From Paragordius varius (Eukaryota > Nematomorpha), in contig OZ176056.1 of NCBI GenBank assembly GCA_964247055.1, forward strand, positions 2,480,001 to 2,544,000: a DNA stretch of 64,000 bases, given 5' to 3'. Positions 12,073 to 24,893 of this stretch are shown piece by piece. A program made the translations under genes and the position numbers. Each line of letters starts with the position of its first letter. Position 1 is the stretch's first letter. The notes beneath the pieces were generated by a model. The model was not told the origin of the DNA and did not search any database. It saw nothing but the letters and a program-made list of their open reading frames with translations.

Positions 12073-13550
12073 CTATATTTCGGATTGAAGTGACTAACAC
12101 CAGGCTCCTTAAATAAATTTTGAAAAAATATTACAAAAAATAGTTATTTTGAGGCAATTATTTTTATTTATGATCTTATTTTCATCAAGATACATAAATA
12201 ATACTGATTCAGAATACCTCGAGTTGCCGCACTAATTGAAAATACTGATTTACATGATTGAATTTATTAACTCTGCAATGATAGTGGCGTGTTATGAATT
12301 TCATAATGATCTTTTCTTAATAATTTTTAAACAGCACTTGAGAAACTTTAATGAAAGCTTCTTTCCTAATTTCTGCGTCCTGATAAGATTTGTTGTTTTT
12401 ATTAAAATTTCGCATATTTTGTTAGTTAAATTATGTTGATTTTTGATTTTCACAATGTAGTGTTTGTGACCATTTAGTTGCTCTTTCAATAGCTTAATTT
12501 TTGATTTGCGAATATCTGAATTGTATTTTATATAGTTCATGTGAAGTGTAGGATAATGTTTTTGAACATTTAAAATATAAGTTTAAAGGAAACCTGCTTC
12601 TGTTATTTGCTAGATTCAAACTATTTTCGGAACAAATTATTAACGATTTAAAGTTCGATAAAACATATGATTAATTATATATATTAATTAATTAATTTAG
12701 TTAATAGTTGGATACAACACATCATTTCCGTCCTTAGATTCAAATTAGGGTCTTTGGGGTCCCCATGACTGTTAATTTAATTCCTAAAAATATAAACCAA
12801 GCACTTATGTAATATTGATGCAGCGAAATATAAATAGATTTATTTTAAAACCCGATACTTTTTACGGATAAAACTTAATGGTAAAAAGTTAGCCAACAAG
12901 ATATGTGTATATTAGCTAAATATAAAAATAATTCAAAAACCTAATAGAATAACACGATATAAATTGTGTAAAAATAAAAATGGAGTCGAGGTAGTTTTTA
13001 TGGATTTTTTTAAAAATTAAATTTTATTTATATAATTTTATTGGGATAAAAGCATAAATTAAAACTAAAAACAGTTTCTTTCTTCAATTTTTTTGATTAC
13101 ATACCCCACTTTAAATCGATGTGTAAAATATAAATTTTTGTTAACAATTAAATTATTTCAAACACAAGATATATTAAGAAAAATAAATTGTGAAAAAAAA
13201 TTCGATGCAAAAATATTTTATAGGTTTTTTTTAAAAATTTTCAGGGGTTACGTTTTGACTAGCGGTTATCAGTCGACCGTTGTTATATGACATTTTGTTT
13301 TTCATGAAAACTGGGGTGGTATAGTTACTAACACTTTGTATATTTCTTAATCTATTGTTTACATCTTTTTATAAGAAAGAAATTTTACTATGTATAATAT
13401 GTTAAATCTAAAATATTACAAAATAAGAAGTATTTTCATTTAATTTATTTTTAGGACAATGATAATGGCGCTTAATTATTTAGATTGATTGTTTCGAACA
13501 TTTTAATAGGTGATACATCATTTAATTTTGGTCATAATCTATATATTTAT
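11580..13550. other. no gene seen
   Basis: AT-rich DNA with an (AT)n run at 12040-12067. Short open frames on both strands around 12236-12540 overlap each other and lack splice signals or family features. The segment 12960-13060 resembles 7640-7800 (the ATGGCGTCGA / ATGGAGTCGA context and ATTTATATAATTT(C/T)TATT(A/G)GGATAAAAGCATAAATT), so both appear to belong to a common dispersed repeat. Confidence 0.4.
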
Positions 13551-13559
13551 AAAAATGGA

Positions 13560-14850
13560 AAGTGGTGACTTTGTGATCTGTTTCTGGAAAACCGGTAGAC
13601 CCATTCAAATCCAAATGTCGAAAAAATATAATCAATAATGAATGCCCCGACAATAGCTTAGCCCTTTTTTTGAATTAGGTCCCAGTTCGGGCCCACTCCG
13701 TTTAAAAAACGGTTTTTTTTGAAAAGACAAGTCCACAAAAATCGTGTCTTTGAGACAATTTTCCGAAAAACGTGTTGGACCATTCGGTTTCATATATAAT
13801 TTTTTTGCTTATTTTCGATTATGACGAACATACTAGCCTTTTGATTTAGGCCCTCGTTTTACCCGCCACCCCCGTAAAATGCCATTTTATTCAAAAAGTC
13901 CACAAAAAAAATTTCTGAATCTATTTTTCGCCCAAAGTATGAGCGTAAAAATTCAATGAGGATTCCAGGTATTCCCTGTCAAAAGGCAAAAATTTTAGTC
14001 AAGCGTTTCTTTGATGATAGCTGCTGGGTAAGGAAATACCCACTAAAAACTGACCCGTCATATCGAAATGGTGTGCCTTTGGGGCTAAGTTTCAGAAAAC
14101 CTATCAGGCCATATGAGTTCAATAAATGCTTAAGGTATTACCCGTAATAAGGCAATTTAGATCGCGGTTTTTTTAAATTAGCCGTGGCTCTTCATGCCTT
14201 GAAAAATGCCCCACCATAGAAGGATGTTTTAATTTTGAGGCAATTTGTCCAAAAATAATGAGAGCATATGGAATCAATCTTAATTCCAGGTATTCTCCGT
14301 AAAAAGGCAAAAATTTTAATCAAGCGCCTTTTTGTATCAGCTTTTGGGTAGGGAGCCACCCGCCAAAAACTGCCCCAGTATATAGAAATTACGTTGTTTT
14401 GAGACTATTTAAAGAAAACTTATGACATATAAGCTCATTGAAATATTACCCGTAACTAGTAAAAATTAAGGTCAGGCCTTTTTTTATTAGCCGTTAAAGG
14501 GCCTTTATGCCCTAAAAATACGCCATCATATACCGATTATTTAGTGTTGAGGTATTTTTTTCGAATAACCCATGAGACGATGGTCTCAAAGATGATTCCA
14601 AATATTTTCCCTATAAAGGCAAAAAATCTAACTTAGCGCTTTTTCCATGTAAGCCTATGGGTAGGGGTCTACCGGTTTAAAACTGAGACGCTATACAAAA
14701 ATGTCGTGGCTTTGGAAATAATTTTCAAATAACCTAAAAAGCTATAAGAGTTGAATAAAGGCTTTAATACCCATAAAAAGGTAAAAATTATAGCACCGCG
14801 GTTTTTTCCGTTAGCCGTTAATTTGGGGCCTTTACACCAGTAAACAATAT
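13560..14850 (+). repeat. tandem array of about 157-bp diverged units with a unique head
   Basis: A recurring core (GGTATTACCC/CCCTGTAAAAAGGCAAAAATTTTA) appears near 13966, 14130, 14287, 14440, 14601 and 14758, a spacing of 153-164 bp. Alternate units resemble each other more closely, giving a dimeric period near 315 bp. The head at 13560-13960 (AAAACCGGTAGACC ... GAATGCCCCGACAATAGCTT) and the units recur in inverted orientation at 37150-38600, inside a hAT element. The GC content is higher than the surroundings. The open frame at 13956-14147 lies across array units and is not convincing as a gene. Confidence 0.75.
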
Positions 14851-14991
14851 ATTAATATGAATGCAACGTTTAGAAAATCCTACGAGATCATAGCTAATAA
14901 ATAATGTTTCGAAATAATCCACATATATGGATCATTTTATTGATCCCTTTTTCAAATAGCCCCCCCCCCCCCATAGAAATCCGAAGGTCCT

Positions 14992-15025
14992 CGGGCTGCG
15001 TAGCAGCACGAGATCTACGTTAGTT
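14992..15025 (+). repeat. terminal-type hairpin (possible Helitron-like 3' end)
   Basis: A GC-rich stem CTCGGGCTGC / GCAGCACGAG with a GTA loop is followed after a short spacer by TTAG and then T. Helitron 3' ends have a hairpin a few bases before CTRR. The ending here is TTAG rather than CTRR, so this is only suggestive. A C14 homopolymer lies just upstream at about 14960. Confidence 0.3.
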
Positions 15026-15290
15026 AATATATATATATATAATTCTTTTAATTTAAAAGTGGATTAAATATTTTCATTTATTTTTATATCACCATTTAAA
15101 TCACAAAACATGAAGTTGACAATATCCAGAAATTATAATCGTATATATAAATTAAACATAAATAATGTATTAATCAAAAAATCAATCACATTATCCCGTT
15201 AGTGACTAGACTATTTTATGTGAAAACCCATCATTACTGATTATTAATTATATTTATATTTTTTCTTTCAGTTAGTATAATTGGCTTTTT

Positions 15291-18200
15291 TCATGCGTGT
15301 GTTTCAAAACGATTCAACAACTTAGAAAACTCAATCCTTCCATTAAATATGGTATCTAATGAAAGTGACCCCCCAGATTCCAATGAACATTTCAAATTCA
15401 GTAGAAAAGATGTATCATAATTTCGATGCACAGGTCTGTTTTCACCATCTTTGTACCTCAAGGATAAGTTTTCGTGTCGTTGCTCCAAATATATCTACGA
15501 TATTTGGATATTTTTGTGTAACATAAGTTAATTTACGGGCAATGATAATATATATATATATAATATACCATTTATAGTTCAAATTTACCCTTGAACAATT
15601 CAAATTCACCCTAAAAATAAATTATGTGTTTCCGAACTCATAACTCATTATTAATATGGCATAGTTTATTATTTTTTCAATATTATTTTAATTTCAAACA
15701 TAATTTTATTTTTCAAATTTTAATCTTAAAAAACATAATTGAATTGTTAGAGGGTGAATTTGAATTTGTTCGAGGGTGAATTTGAATTGTTCAAGGGTAA
15801 ATTTGAATTGTTTAAGGGTGAATTTGAATTGTTCAAGGGTGAATTTGAATTGTTTAAGGGTGATTTTGAATTGTTCAAGGGTGAATTTGAATGGTAAATG
15901 ATATATAATCATATATATATTATTTTATAGACTAAGGGTGTATAATCATATATTATTCAACGTGAGCTGCATTCATGACTAAAAAAACCGTCGAGACGCA
16001 TTGGCAATATATATGGGCATTGATAAATATTTTATGAGATTTTAAACAATGCAAATTGTAAAATACAAATTCCTTATTTTTTTCATGTTTGTTGCCAATT
16101 GGAATATATCCATTTTTTTGCGGGCCGTTTTTATCCAATTAATCACACACATATTTTTTATGGTGGCGGCACAATTTATATTACGTGATACATAAAAAAG
16201 TTATATCTTATATAATAAATTCCCAGTCTTATTTACCCTATTAGTTTTTAAATTTATCATACCTGTCCCATTTTATCCGTTATACTTTCTAAGCGTCCAT
16301 TTGTTCTCATAAAAGTAAAGGTACAATCTTCAGTAAAATCCACAGTCGAATTAATGGTAAATGGCTACAAAATATTAACAAATGGGAAGAAATCGTTTTA
16401 ATACTTTTTAAAGCCAAATCGTAATGTATGACTAATTTTGAAATTTAATTAGTATATGTATATACGTAAATGGAGCTTCTAAGCCGATAATTGCGTATGG
16501 CTTTTCGCAAAGACTTAACCATAGTTGATGAAAAGGCTCGACATGTTCGGGTTTTATTTCGGTTACATTTTTCACAGGAATACGTTCCATTGTAAGAAAC
16601 ATAAATACCAGGACCTTGAACATTCATATAGGATAAAGGAAGGTCTCTATATCCGAATATATCAAATATTATTCCATATATTTTTATTCAAAAAACAAAG
16701 GATTGATGTATCCCATTCACCCAAAATTTAAATTAGTAAAAGAATTTAGAATGGAAGATAAAATGTAATCTTTTTTAAAAGAGGTTTTATTTTAATATAC
16801 CAAGGCATTTTGACGCCAATTCATAACAAAATAATGTACAGCCATAAATAAAAATAATGTTAGTATACCTTTTGGATTTTATATCTATGTGCTCAATTTT
16901 TTAATATTTTTGTTATATAATTTTATCACACATTGTTATCATTTAAAAGATAAAAAGCTGTATATTTCACAGTTTTGTGATTTCTAGACTCTAAAATTGA
17001 GACAGTTGTAAAACACCAATGAAAAACTCATATTAAAATTAAATATCAAGTTACTGGTAAAATGTAGCAGCTTTTTAAAGTCATTTTTTACATCATCTAA
17101 CATTATAATTTTCCTGTTTTAGCGATAATAGATAAAAATGGTGGCAAAAAAGTTTTGAGTAATTTTATTATGATTTTACATTCTTTAAAAAAATATTTGT
17201 ATAATGCGCCTAAAGGGCTAAAGAAATTATATTCGCCATATACCTTAAATACTTTTTAATATTTTTATATATTAAATCGCTCTGGGATATTAAACTACCC
17301 CAATAGGCAATGAAATGTTAACACACGATATGAACATTAGAATATCAGCAGAAGATACATATCTCAATCTTCTCAAATTTATTTTATACCCAATCATATA
17401 ACAATTTACACTATTTATACAACAAGGCTATCTTACAAAAACATATAAAGTATTAATTATAATTTTGAATCTATAAAGTTATCATTTCAATAAATGTGCT
17501 CACAGATACTAAATTTGCAATATAAATAAAATTAAGCTTACTCCGAAAAATGGTTATTTACATCCCCCGACCATATATTGTATATACCAGGCAGCTTCAC
17601 AGCATTTCGTAAATAATAGGCTTTCACGTATACCGGTTCTTTCATAATAAATTTATAACAGTATAAGCATATATATAAATAATATTAATGTTAGTAATCA
17701 TATAATGTATACTTTCAAAATGATCATAAATGTGGGTCAATCCATTCCATTCTAGAAAAATTGCAAACAACTTTATATTCATTTGCATTTATAAAATATT
17801 GTATAGTGTTAATAGTATAGTTATACCAGTTAATTTGTTTGGGTCTGGAGAACATTTTGATAAAACGGCATGAATATGAGCTGCATGGTTCGGACTTTCG
17901 GTTGAGGAATCGCCGATGCGAGTTAAAACTTGATTTTCTCCTCTTTCTTTTTCGAAATAAAGATTAGTTAGGAAATTAACAAGTTCAAAGGGTCCAGCCT
18001 TGGCTATAACGTAGTTCGGATAGAATTCATAGATCATTAGCTTGTCAGATTCTTGCCAAAATCGCAACTAATTGATGCAAACAATTACACTGTGAGTAAA
18101 TATACATTGCTTGTTTTTCATTATAAATACTGCCAGGTAACCGAGCATTATTTTTAATAGCAGTATGAATTTGATCCCGATTTTTGCCGGACAGTTTAAT

Positions 18201-19228
18201 CACCATTTTTAATGTTTTAGGAAGTTTTCATAAATTTTACAAAAATTATAGTAATTTTACATATGATTATATTAGACAATAAATTTCTCTGCCACTTGTT
18301 TGCATTTTCTGATATTTACTATCATTTTAACAGTAAATCAATAAAAATTATAATTACACCTAATAATTTTGCATGATTTGTTATTTTATGATTATGCGCC
18401 TTATTTTACTAAAAAATGTTTTTCTTTGAAAATATACAACAAATGCCCATTTGTAACATATTATTCGAAAGAGTGAACTCTATAAAATATACTAATATGT
18501 TTGACAGTTTTATGTTTTTAATAAAATATTTATGAAGTCCTATATATATTTTTCAATGCAGCCCGCGGGATTTTTTGAGTCAACAAAAATCCGCAAAGCG
18601 ATTTTTGTTGGGACACTCTTGCTTTAGTATATTCATTAGCCTTAGTATTTGCTTATTTGCCTCATTTAAAATTTGACATTCTAAAAAGCTAGCAGGCCAA
18701 AGTTTAAAAGTCGTCGGCATGTGATTTCCCTTTGCAAAATTTTTTTCTGAAATTCACATTTTGTTGCATATGTCTTTTCCTATTGTTTTAGGAATTGGCT
18801 TTTATATCATCCAGATAATATTAGGTGATTAAGAACCCTTATATATAAAAAAAGTTTTAAATAACATTATGCATCATTATTCTAATGAGGTGTCCAACAT
18901 ATATAAGTTTGCGGGCTGAATTTTTTTCTCAGAAAATCGAGGGGCCCCCTTTATAGTATATATTGTAAATTAAGCATTTTATTAGATTTTAAACATGAGA
19001 CTGTAAATGCAAAACACATATAACTGGTATTTATTCTATTCACCAAAATTTCTAGTTCGTTGTCTATTGAAAGATTTATTCAAAATTAAAATATATCATT
19101 TTTCACTAAAAACTGTACGGGCAAAACGTAAAAATATAAAGACAAGCATTTTTTTTAAAAGCCCCATACTTTTTAATTTTTGATTTATTTCAATATAACT
19201 CATTGTTTTAAATGCCAAAGTGTGAAAT

Positions 19229-19262
<34 letters not shown>

Positions 19263-22043
19263 CTAAAACAATCGATTCTATATTCTACAATTGTTGTAAC
19301 TAAATAGCTTATATATGAGAAACATTAAGGTTTTAAAAAGTATGGTTGTCTTTTAGAAAAAATATTTGTCTTTATATTTTTACGTTTTGTCCATATAATT
19401 TCAATTTTTACTCTACTAACACTGTGTGAGCCTATACATTATGGAATATCGTATTTATCTGGAAATTTTCAAGAAATTTTGCGGGCCGCCTGTTGAACAC
19501 CCATTTTAAAAACCATAACACTCACCTTAAGTAAATCATTGACGTTATCCAGAGCAAAATGAGACTCATCCACACAATGGATATTGTAATCGGTAGAAAA
19601 CGCAACATCCAATGTTTGTTGACCATAGGCATATTGTCCAGTTCGGTTTTCATAACCACAAAATTTGTGGAGCCTTATGCGTTTCCAATCAATATCAATG
19701 TAAAACTGTTAGTGCGCAAAAAGAGTTAAATGAATTCAATGATAATTCTATGAACCGTTTTTTGTTAAATGTTCCGGCATTAATGTAAGAGAAATATAAT
19801 AATATTATTCATATACTTCAATGGGGTGACCAAGCTTATTTTTAAGGTTCGCTAACTCAGAAAAACTTTCGTTCGTTAGTAAATACTCCATGTGCGTACT
19901 ATTTTGGTTTCTATGAATGATTTGTGGCAACTGCAGCACAACTAATTTGTGTGGAATGGTTTCGATTTTCTGTGGTTGTACTGTGATAGTGTCTAGGCTA
20001 TAAAATATGAGAGATTATTAAAATTTTATATAATATATTTCTGTAAATAAAAGAAATTTTTTCTACAAATTTTTAAAAACCAGTTAGATATTTATTTGTA
20101 AATGGGCTTAAAGTTGTTTACTATAGGACCGCCCATTATGGCTCCGTCTTAGTAAGGTTCTCGAAATAAACTGCGCTTTGAACTAAATAACCCTTAAGAT
20201 TATCATTTTAAACTTTTCCGATTTTCAAACAATGTCTAATGTCCTATTTTTTAGTATCGTTAAAAGTAAACTCTTCCAAAAGTCTAATCTTTGTGGGTTT
20301 CTTAAATTATCAAAAATATAGAATAATACAAAATTATAAGTTTTAAAAAGGTTTAATATAGATAAAATTAATAAACAATGAATTTATATATTTTTCAAAA
20401 TGGTTTATGATAATAATAGATAATGGTGATGATGTTTTTACAATTTGGTTCATTATGAGAGGAAGGGGTAAGGCTATCTCGTAATTAAAACAAAAAATAT
20501 CTTTTTAAATAAAATTTATAATTATTACTTTTGCATAGTATTATCAAAAATGTTCGGAAGACTCAAATAAATTTTATTCAATTCCACCTTTTGATTTGAA
20601 GCGCATATGTCTTTGTAAAAGATATATTCATCTATTTAACAACATATATATATATATATATATTAAGGTTAAAGTTATTGTAGTTCTCAAAGTAGCCAAT
20701 CTCAGAATTAAAAACAGGTATCACAATGCATATAAGGAAATGCTCAAAAAACTGATTTTGAGCAATCAATTTTTCTAAATTCAGTAAATAAAACTTTAAT
20801 AGAGAATTATTCACAGATTTTGCTTTCAATTAGTTATAAATATACCAAAAAATGCCCCATAATAAAACAAATATTAGCAGCACTATTTTATCAAAAACAG
20901 TTGAGTGTTAAAACTATTGTGTTCTTTTAATAATGTTGACCAATATATTGATTTGCATGTAAGGTTTTATTAATACATAATGATTAAATGATTATGTTTT
21001 TTATAAAGGAATATATTTTTGTTGGTTTAAATATAACTATGATTACGATAAAAATTGGTGTATTCCTTAATATATGCCCCTTTCGCCTCCCAAAAAGATA
21101 GATTATTTTTATAAAAAAGCCTTTTTTACTTTTTGACATTATAAATCAAATTTAACTGGATAATGGATATATAATTTCTATTTACTTGGTGATTGATTGC
21201 AACTAAGACAAATTTTAATTGGAGGACTTTGTGTTATTTGGCTATGAGATCCAGTAGAATCGGGCCGAATGGAAAAGATTATTCGGGTAATTTTAACTAA
21301 GTTTGGGGCGATAATATGTTCGAATGTGTGGTCATATTTTGTATATTGCAATTTTGGCGGTTTCCCAGGTACTTTTTTGAGACTTAGCTTAAATAAAATG
21401 AAAAAATTTAAAAATATGAATTTAATTAAATCCCTCTCTATATTTGGATAAATTCTTTGAATTATTTAGTATTAATTATATGGCAACTAAAACTTTATAT
21501 TTTGATGCTTTTGAGTTCATGGACTGTGAAACATCTATGCGCCGGATAACAGGAGGGTCATGTTCCGTTATGAAATTGTGCATTTCATTTTCCATATCGC
21601 TCACATTATACGACGATCGGCCATATTGATATCTGGATCGGATAGTATAAAAATTTGCGACATTTTCAGGATACGTTTCAATACCTTCCAAATATTTAAG
21701 GTGCATGTTGGCTGGTATATCGATATAGAACTAAAGAACGAATGAACATAAAATATGCGATATGCCAAATATCTTTAATAATAATCAATTCTACACACTA
21801 AAAAAATTAATAGTTAATATTTATCTATAACCCTGTAATCGTTCATTAATTGATCTGCTATGGCATAACAGTCGGAACTTATAATATAATACATTGTATC
21901 GCTACCATGAATCATATTTTGCTGTTGAATAGTCAAATAGCCACTATATAATTTTAAAATATTATTTATTTTAAAATAATTTTAATAAATTAAATATCAA
22001 AATTTTACCCATCAAGTCCGAAGCGACAGTTGGTATCTGTTTA

Positions 22044-22074
<31 letters not shown>

Positions 22075-22914
22075 AAATTGTAAGTAAGATATATTTCGAA
22101 AGTTTGTTTGAGAACAGTTTCAAAGCCAGTGAATACAGTTATATTTGGCGGCATTTATTTTGTAATAGAACAGATATTACCATTAAAAATAAAATTATTT
22201 TTTTGCTGTCTTGATATATTTTTAGGTGAATCGGTAAAAATACAAATTTATAGAGTCCGAAGGGTTAAATGCAATATACATGATCGAATACAAAAGCAAC
22301 CAGTATAAAAAAGCTATTTTTATCGTAGCTTTGTTATAAATTTGTTTTAATTTATTTGACCTTATGTGGAATAAAAATGTGAAACAGAAAATTAAAATAA
22401 TTTTTTTTTCTCGTATTTTAAACGCTTATATCATTTTGATATTCATTGTCCTGAAACCTTTGTCCATCGAATGTATAATTCATTAACATTTATTTTTGCT
22501 GAGAACCGTGTAATATATAAAACCCAATAACAGAGGCGTAGAGGGCGAAGGGGGGCTGATACACCGGCTGCCATAGTTAAAGGGGCTCCGAATTAAAAAA
22601 AATTTAATATTTCAAAAAATATGTATTTTAAAGTTATTATTAATAATAAATAAAAAAATCACCTATTTATGGGTAGTCACGACCACGATTTTAGATTATT
22701 TTTTTAAATAGGCATTGAAGAATAGGGGGATGCAGCATGGATTCATGTACCGGGGGCCAGAAATTCATAAGCCAATAAACAACTTATTTGTTGGCCATTA
22801 CACTGGAAATATTTTATCAAATACGCATTTATAAATTTTAATTAGCTAACCTTCCAACATACATTGAGAATATGCGATGAGAATACCATACAAAACAATC
22901 GTTAACGCCAACAT
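15291..22914 (-). CDS. secreted glycoprotein, paralog A, 13 exons, family not recognised
   Basis: Exons on the minus strand: 22851-22914, 22009-22036, 21832-21943, 21494-21730, 21186-21387, 20529-20631, 19817-19997, 19526-19705, 17827-18067, 17542-17638, 16466-16646, 16263-16364, 15291-15494. They sum to 1932 nt (643 residues plus stop) with GT..AG at every junction and no stop. Residues 1-18 (MLALTIVLYGILIAYSQC) form a signal peptide. The mature chain has many Cys residues (TNCRFG, KICLSCNQS, YSCEKCNRNKTRTCRAF, TEDCTFTF, LNLKC) and sequons (NVSD, NSTH, NGTY, NKTR, NSTV, NLSL). No transmembrane segment or GPI-type tail is evident at the C-terminus (LLNRFETHA). Exon 9 has nine codons more than in paralog B. 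The Cys pattern and sequons suggest an extracellular or lumenal disulfide-rich protein. I do not recognise the family and assign no function. Confidence 0.85.
15567..15902 (-). mobile_element. MITE with 21-bp tandem repeats in its ends, copy 2 (intron of paralog A)
   Basis: Inverted relative to the 4975 copy. It starts ATACCATTTATAG and the other end closes with ATGGTAAATGATAT. The right terminal repeat is expanded to about seven copies of a 21-bp unit GGGTGAATTTGAATTGTTCAA (about 15738-15893). Because 21 is divisible by three, this produces a spurious periodic open frame on the minus strand (a 7-residue repeat of the type FTLEQFK) that is not a protein gene. It lies in the last intron of paralog A. 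Confidence 0.7.
16880..17300 (+). repeat. dispersed repeat family R1, copy 2 (intron of paralog A)
   Basis: It shares with the 60170 copy the blocks TTTTGTGA(T/C)TTCTAGA(C/G)T, AAAATTG, AAAATGG(T/C)GGCAAAAAAGTTT and TATAATGCGCCTAAA, and a closing ATCGCTCT....AAACTACCCC. It is located in the intron between exons 10 and 11 of paralog A. Confidence 0.6.
18270..18520 (+). repeat. dispersed MITE-like repeat (intron of paralog A)
   Basis: Same family as 23215-23480 and the inverted copy 9770-10070. It is immediately followed at about 18571-18602 by a hairpin CAACAAAAATC / GATTTTTGTTG, then a spacer ending CTTTAG before TATAT, which resembles the hairpin arrangement at 14992-15025. Confidence 0.55.
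19085..19420 (+). mobile_element. Tc1/mariner-like MITE copy (intron of paralog A)
   Basis: The ends carry GGGCAAAACGTAAAAATATAAAGACAAG and its approximate complement (TTTGTC..TATTTTTACGTTTTGTC). The interior blocks (AACTCATTGTTTTAAATG, AACTAAATAGCTTATAT) match the better preserved copy at 42912-43197. Partial relatives occur at 8570-8850 and 9040-9110. A 33-bp (AT)n run lies in the middle at 19229-19261. Confidence 0.6.
22530..22790. other. possible short DNA-transposon fragment
   Basis: Begins near ACAGAGGCGTAGAGGGCGAAGG and closes near CGGGGGCCAGAAATTC. The start resembles the GTGGCATAGCTAGGGGGC terminus at 10560. It lies in the first intron of paralog A. The ends and any target duplication are not clear. 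Confidence 0.3.
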
Positions 22915-22948
22915 AATTGTAATTAATTATTTCTTGTCTAAATTACAG

Positions 22949-22957
22949 CCTTTATAC
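22949..22957 (-). promoter_or_regulatory. TATA box of paralog A
   Basis: Reads GTATAAAGG on the minus strand, 35 bp before the ATG at 22914. If transcription starts about 30 bp downstream, the 5' leader is only a few nucleotides long. The equivalent box in paralog B is at 40776-40785. Confidence 0.65.
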
Positions 22958-23070
22958 ATTTTTTTTCTGAACTTGAACTCTACATTTTGAATAAATGTTG
23001 TTTGAGATGTGAACTTGAAATGTCAAAAAAAACATAATGCTTGTTTACATATAAAATCAAATAATGTTTA

Positions 23071-23100
23071 CCACAGCAAAAAAATAGGGTAAACGAACTA
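23071..23100 (-). promoter_or_regulatory. conserved upstream block of paralog A
   Basis: Reads TAGTTCGTTTACCC, then a T-rich run, then TTGCTGTGG on the minus strand. The same order (TAGTTCGTTTACCC, T run, TTGCTGTAG) occurs upstream of paralog B at 40643-40672, at a similar distance from the ATG, while the flanking sequence is diverged. This suggests a shared regulatory element. The core GTAAACGAAC is forkhead-like in appearance, but that is a guess. Confidence 0.5.
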
Positions 23101-23214
23101 GTAATATATGTTTTTATAACGTTTAGAGAGTTAGTTTTGACTGGTAAATATTATTTTTTACTACAGATTATTGTACCAATGCACTAACGGGTTGAACTAA
23201 AAAATAATTATACT

Positions 23215-23480
23215 GGATAACAAATTTTTCTCCCACTCGAGTTATTTGCATTTTCTGGTATTTACCATCATTTTAACAGTAAAACTGAAATAAAAATTAT
23301 AATTTCACCTAAGAATTTTTTAAAATTCTATTTTTTTATGATTATGTGCCCTCTTTATCGAAATTTTACCAAAAAATGTTTTTCTTTGATATACAAGAAA
23401 TGCCCATTTGTAATATATCATTCGAAAGAATAAGGAAAACTCAATGAATGCATACTAATATGTTTTACATCGATAGTTTT
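23215..23480 (+). repeat. dispersed MITE-like repeat, copy 3
   Basis: Close relative of 18270-18520 in the same orientation, located upstream of paralog A. Shared blocks are TTGCATTTTCTG, ATCATTTTAACAGTAAA, AAAAAATGTTTTTCTTTGA and AATGCCCATTTGTAA. Confidence 0.6.
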
Positions 23481-23549
23481 TATTGGAGAGAGGAAGCGAC
23501 AAACTAGCGAAGCGAGAGCGTTTTTCTTAATTAATATATTTTTAAAACT

Positions 23550-24170
23550 AATGGATGAAAACAGCTAACTTTGTCATGGCGATGAATGTCCAAAAAAGAT
23601 AACACAAGAAAGCTTTTTTGATTAATTTATTTGTTGTTTTATGCCATTCAAAACAGCCATTTTTTAATTTTTTTAGTTATATAATTTTAAAATTTCAAAG
23701 ACTAAATTGTTGATGATTTTAACTATTATGTAATGAATTTACAGATATAACTATGCATATTAGTTTCTAGGTAAAATAATATAATAATTTAAAAAAGTAA
23801 AACAAAAGTTTTTCAAAGATTTTTTTAGTGTAACCCTAATAAGTATATTAAAATCATTTATATTTATTATAGTTAGTCTTTAAAATTTCTTGACTTATTT
23901 AAAGGTCGAACCCAAATGACTTTTACATCAAAGTGATTTAAATGACTAACTACCATTCGAAAGATACAATTTTTCGCGCTTTTTCGAATGATATAAAATA
24001 CATGCTTATCTAATTTCGAGTTTAATGTTACAGGGCCAAAAATTATTGATAAACCCGAATAAATAAAATTTTTAGGTGTTAGACCTATTTTCAGAAATAT
24101 TATTTATGTACTTTAATGAAATAAAATTTAATTTGGCAGTTAAAATAAGTCAAAATTTGTTGTCTTGTGT
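23550..24170 (-). repeat. dispersed repeat, inverted copy of 3340-4090
   Basis: The reverse complement aligns with 3340-4090 over most of its length with substitutions and small gaps. See that entry for landmarks. No coding content. Confidence 0.55.
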
Positions 24171-24893
24171 TGTATAAGATAGATACTATTATTATTTTCT
24201 ACCACGCATAATATTTAGATTTAATACATATTTAAAAGACAACGAATTAGTTGATTTTAAAGGTATATTATAAACGCACACATGAAATTTAGTTCTGGCG
24301 GATATGTTAATAGGTGGAATAGCATATAAAATGTTACTAAAATAGCGCTAAATAAGGCATTCACACCTAAGTTGAGTTACGAATTATAATACAAGTAGGA
24401 TTAGGATTCTCTGATATAATTCTTCCTCTTCCCAAATGTATTTAAACGGTATAACAACATCGTCATTCACCACTTTAAGCGATATAATAGTTTGATTATA
24501 TACACAATGCACAAAAAATTTATATCCTTATGAAATATAATTTGTGATCGTTTGGTTTTGGGGCTTTAAGAGTGATATAAGATTATTATCACTTTTGTGG
24601 TAATACCCCATATCAGAAAACGGCAAATTTGAGCAAATTTGAATTTTTTGGTGAAAGCTAAATGCATTTCAATAAATATAAAATATATCAACTATATCAA
24701 AAAGGCAAAACAATATTTAATTAAATAAATATGAGTTGTAAGATATGAAAGTCTCAAATTTTTCGGACCCCTCAAAAATGGGATGGTTTTTTTAAATAAA
24801 CAACGTAAAATACAGTGTGTTCATGACATTAATTTGTAATATATGCTAAAATATGACATAAAAAAAGTTTTTTCGGAAAAAAATGCATAGTAA

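Noticed and set aside
13956-14147. 63-codon frame with Pro/Arg-rich composition
   Set aside because: It lies across units of the 157-bp tandem array. The related units elsewhere do not conserve the frame.
15706-15912. Minus-strand frame encoding a 7-residue periodic repeat (FTLEQFK-like)
   Set aside because: It is a translation of the 21-bp tandem unit in a MITE end inside an intron of paralog A. The period being a multiple of three keeps it open by chance.
16445-16627. Minus-strand frame MNVQGPGIYVSY as an independent gene start
   Set aside because: It is exon 11 of paralog A. The internal Met is not a start, because the exon opens upstream with an in-phase splice acceptor.
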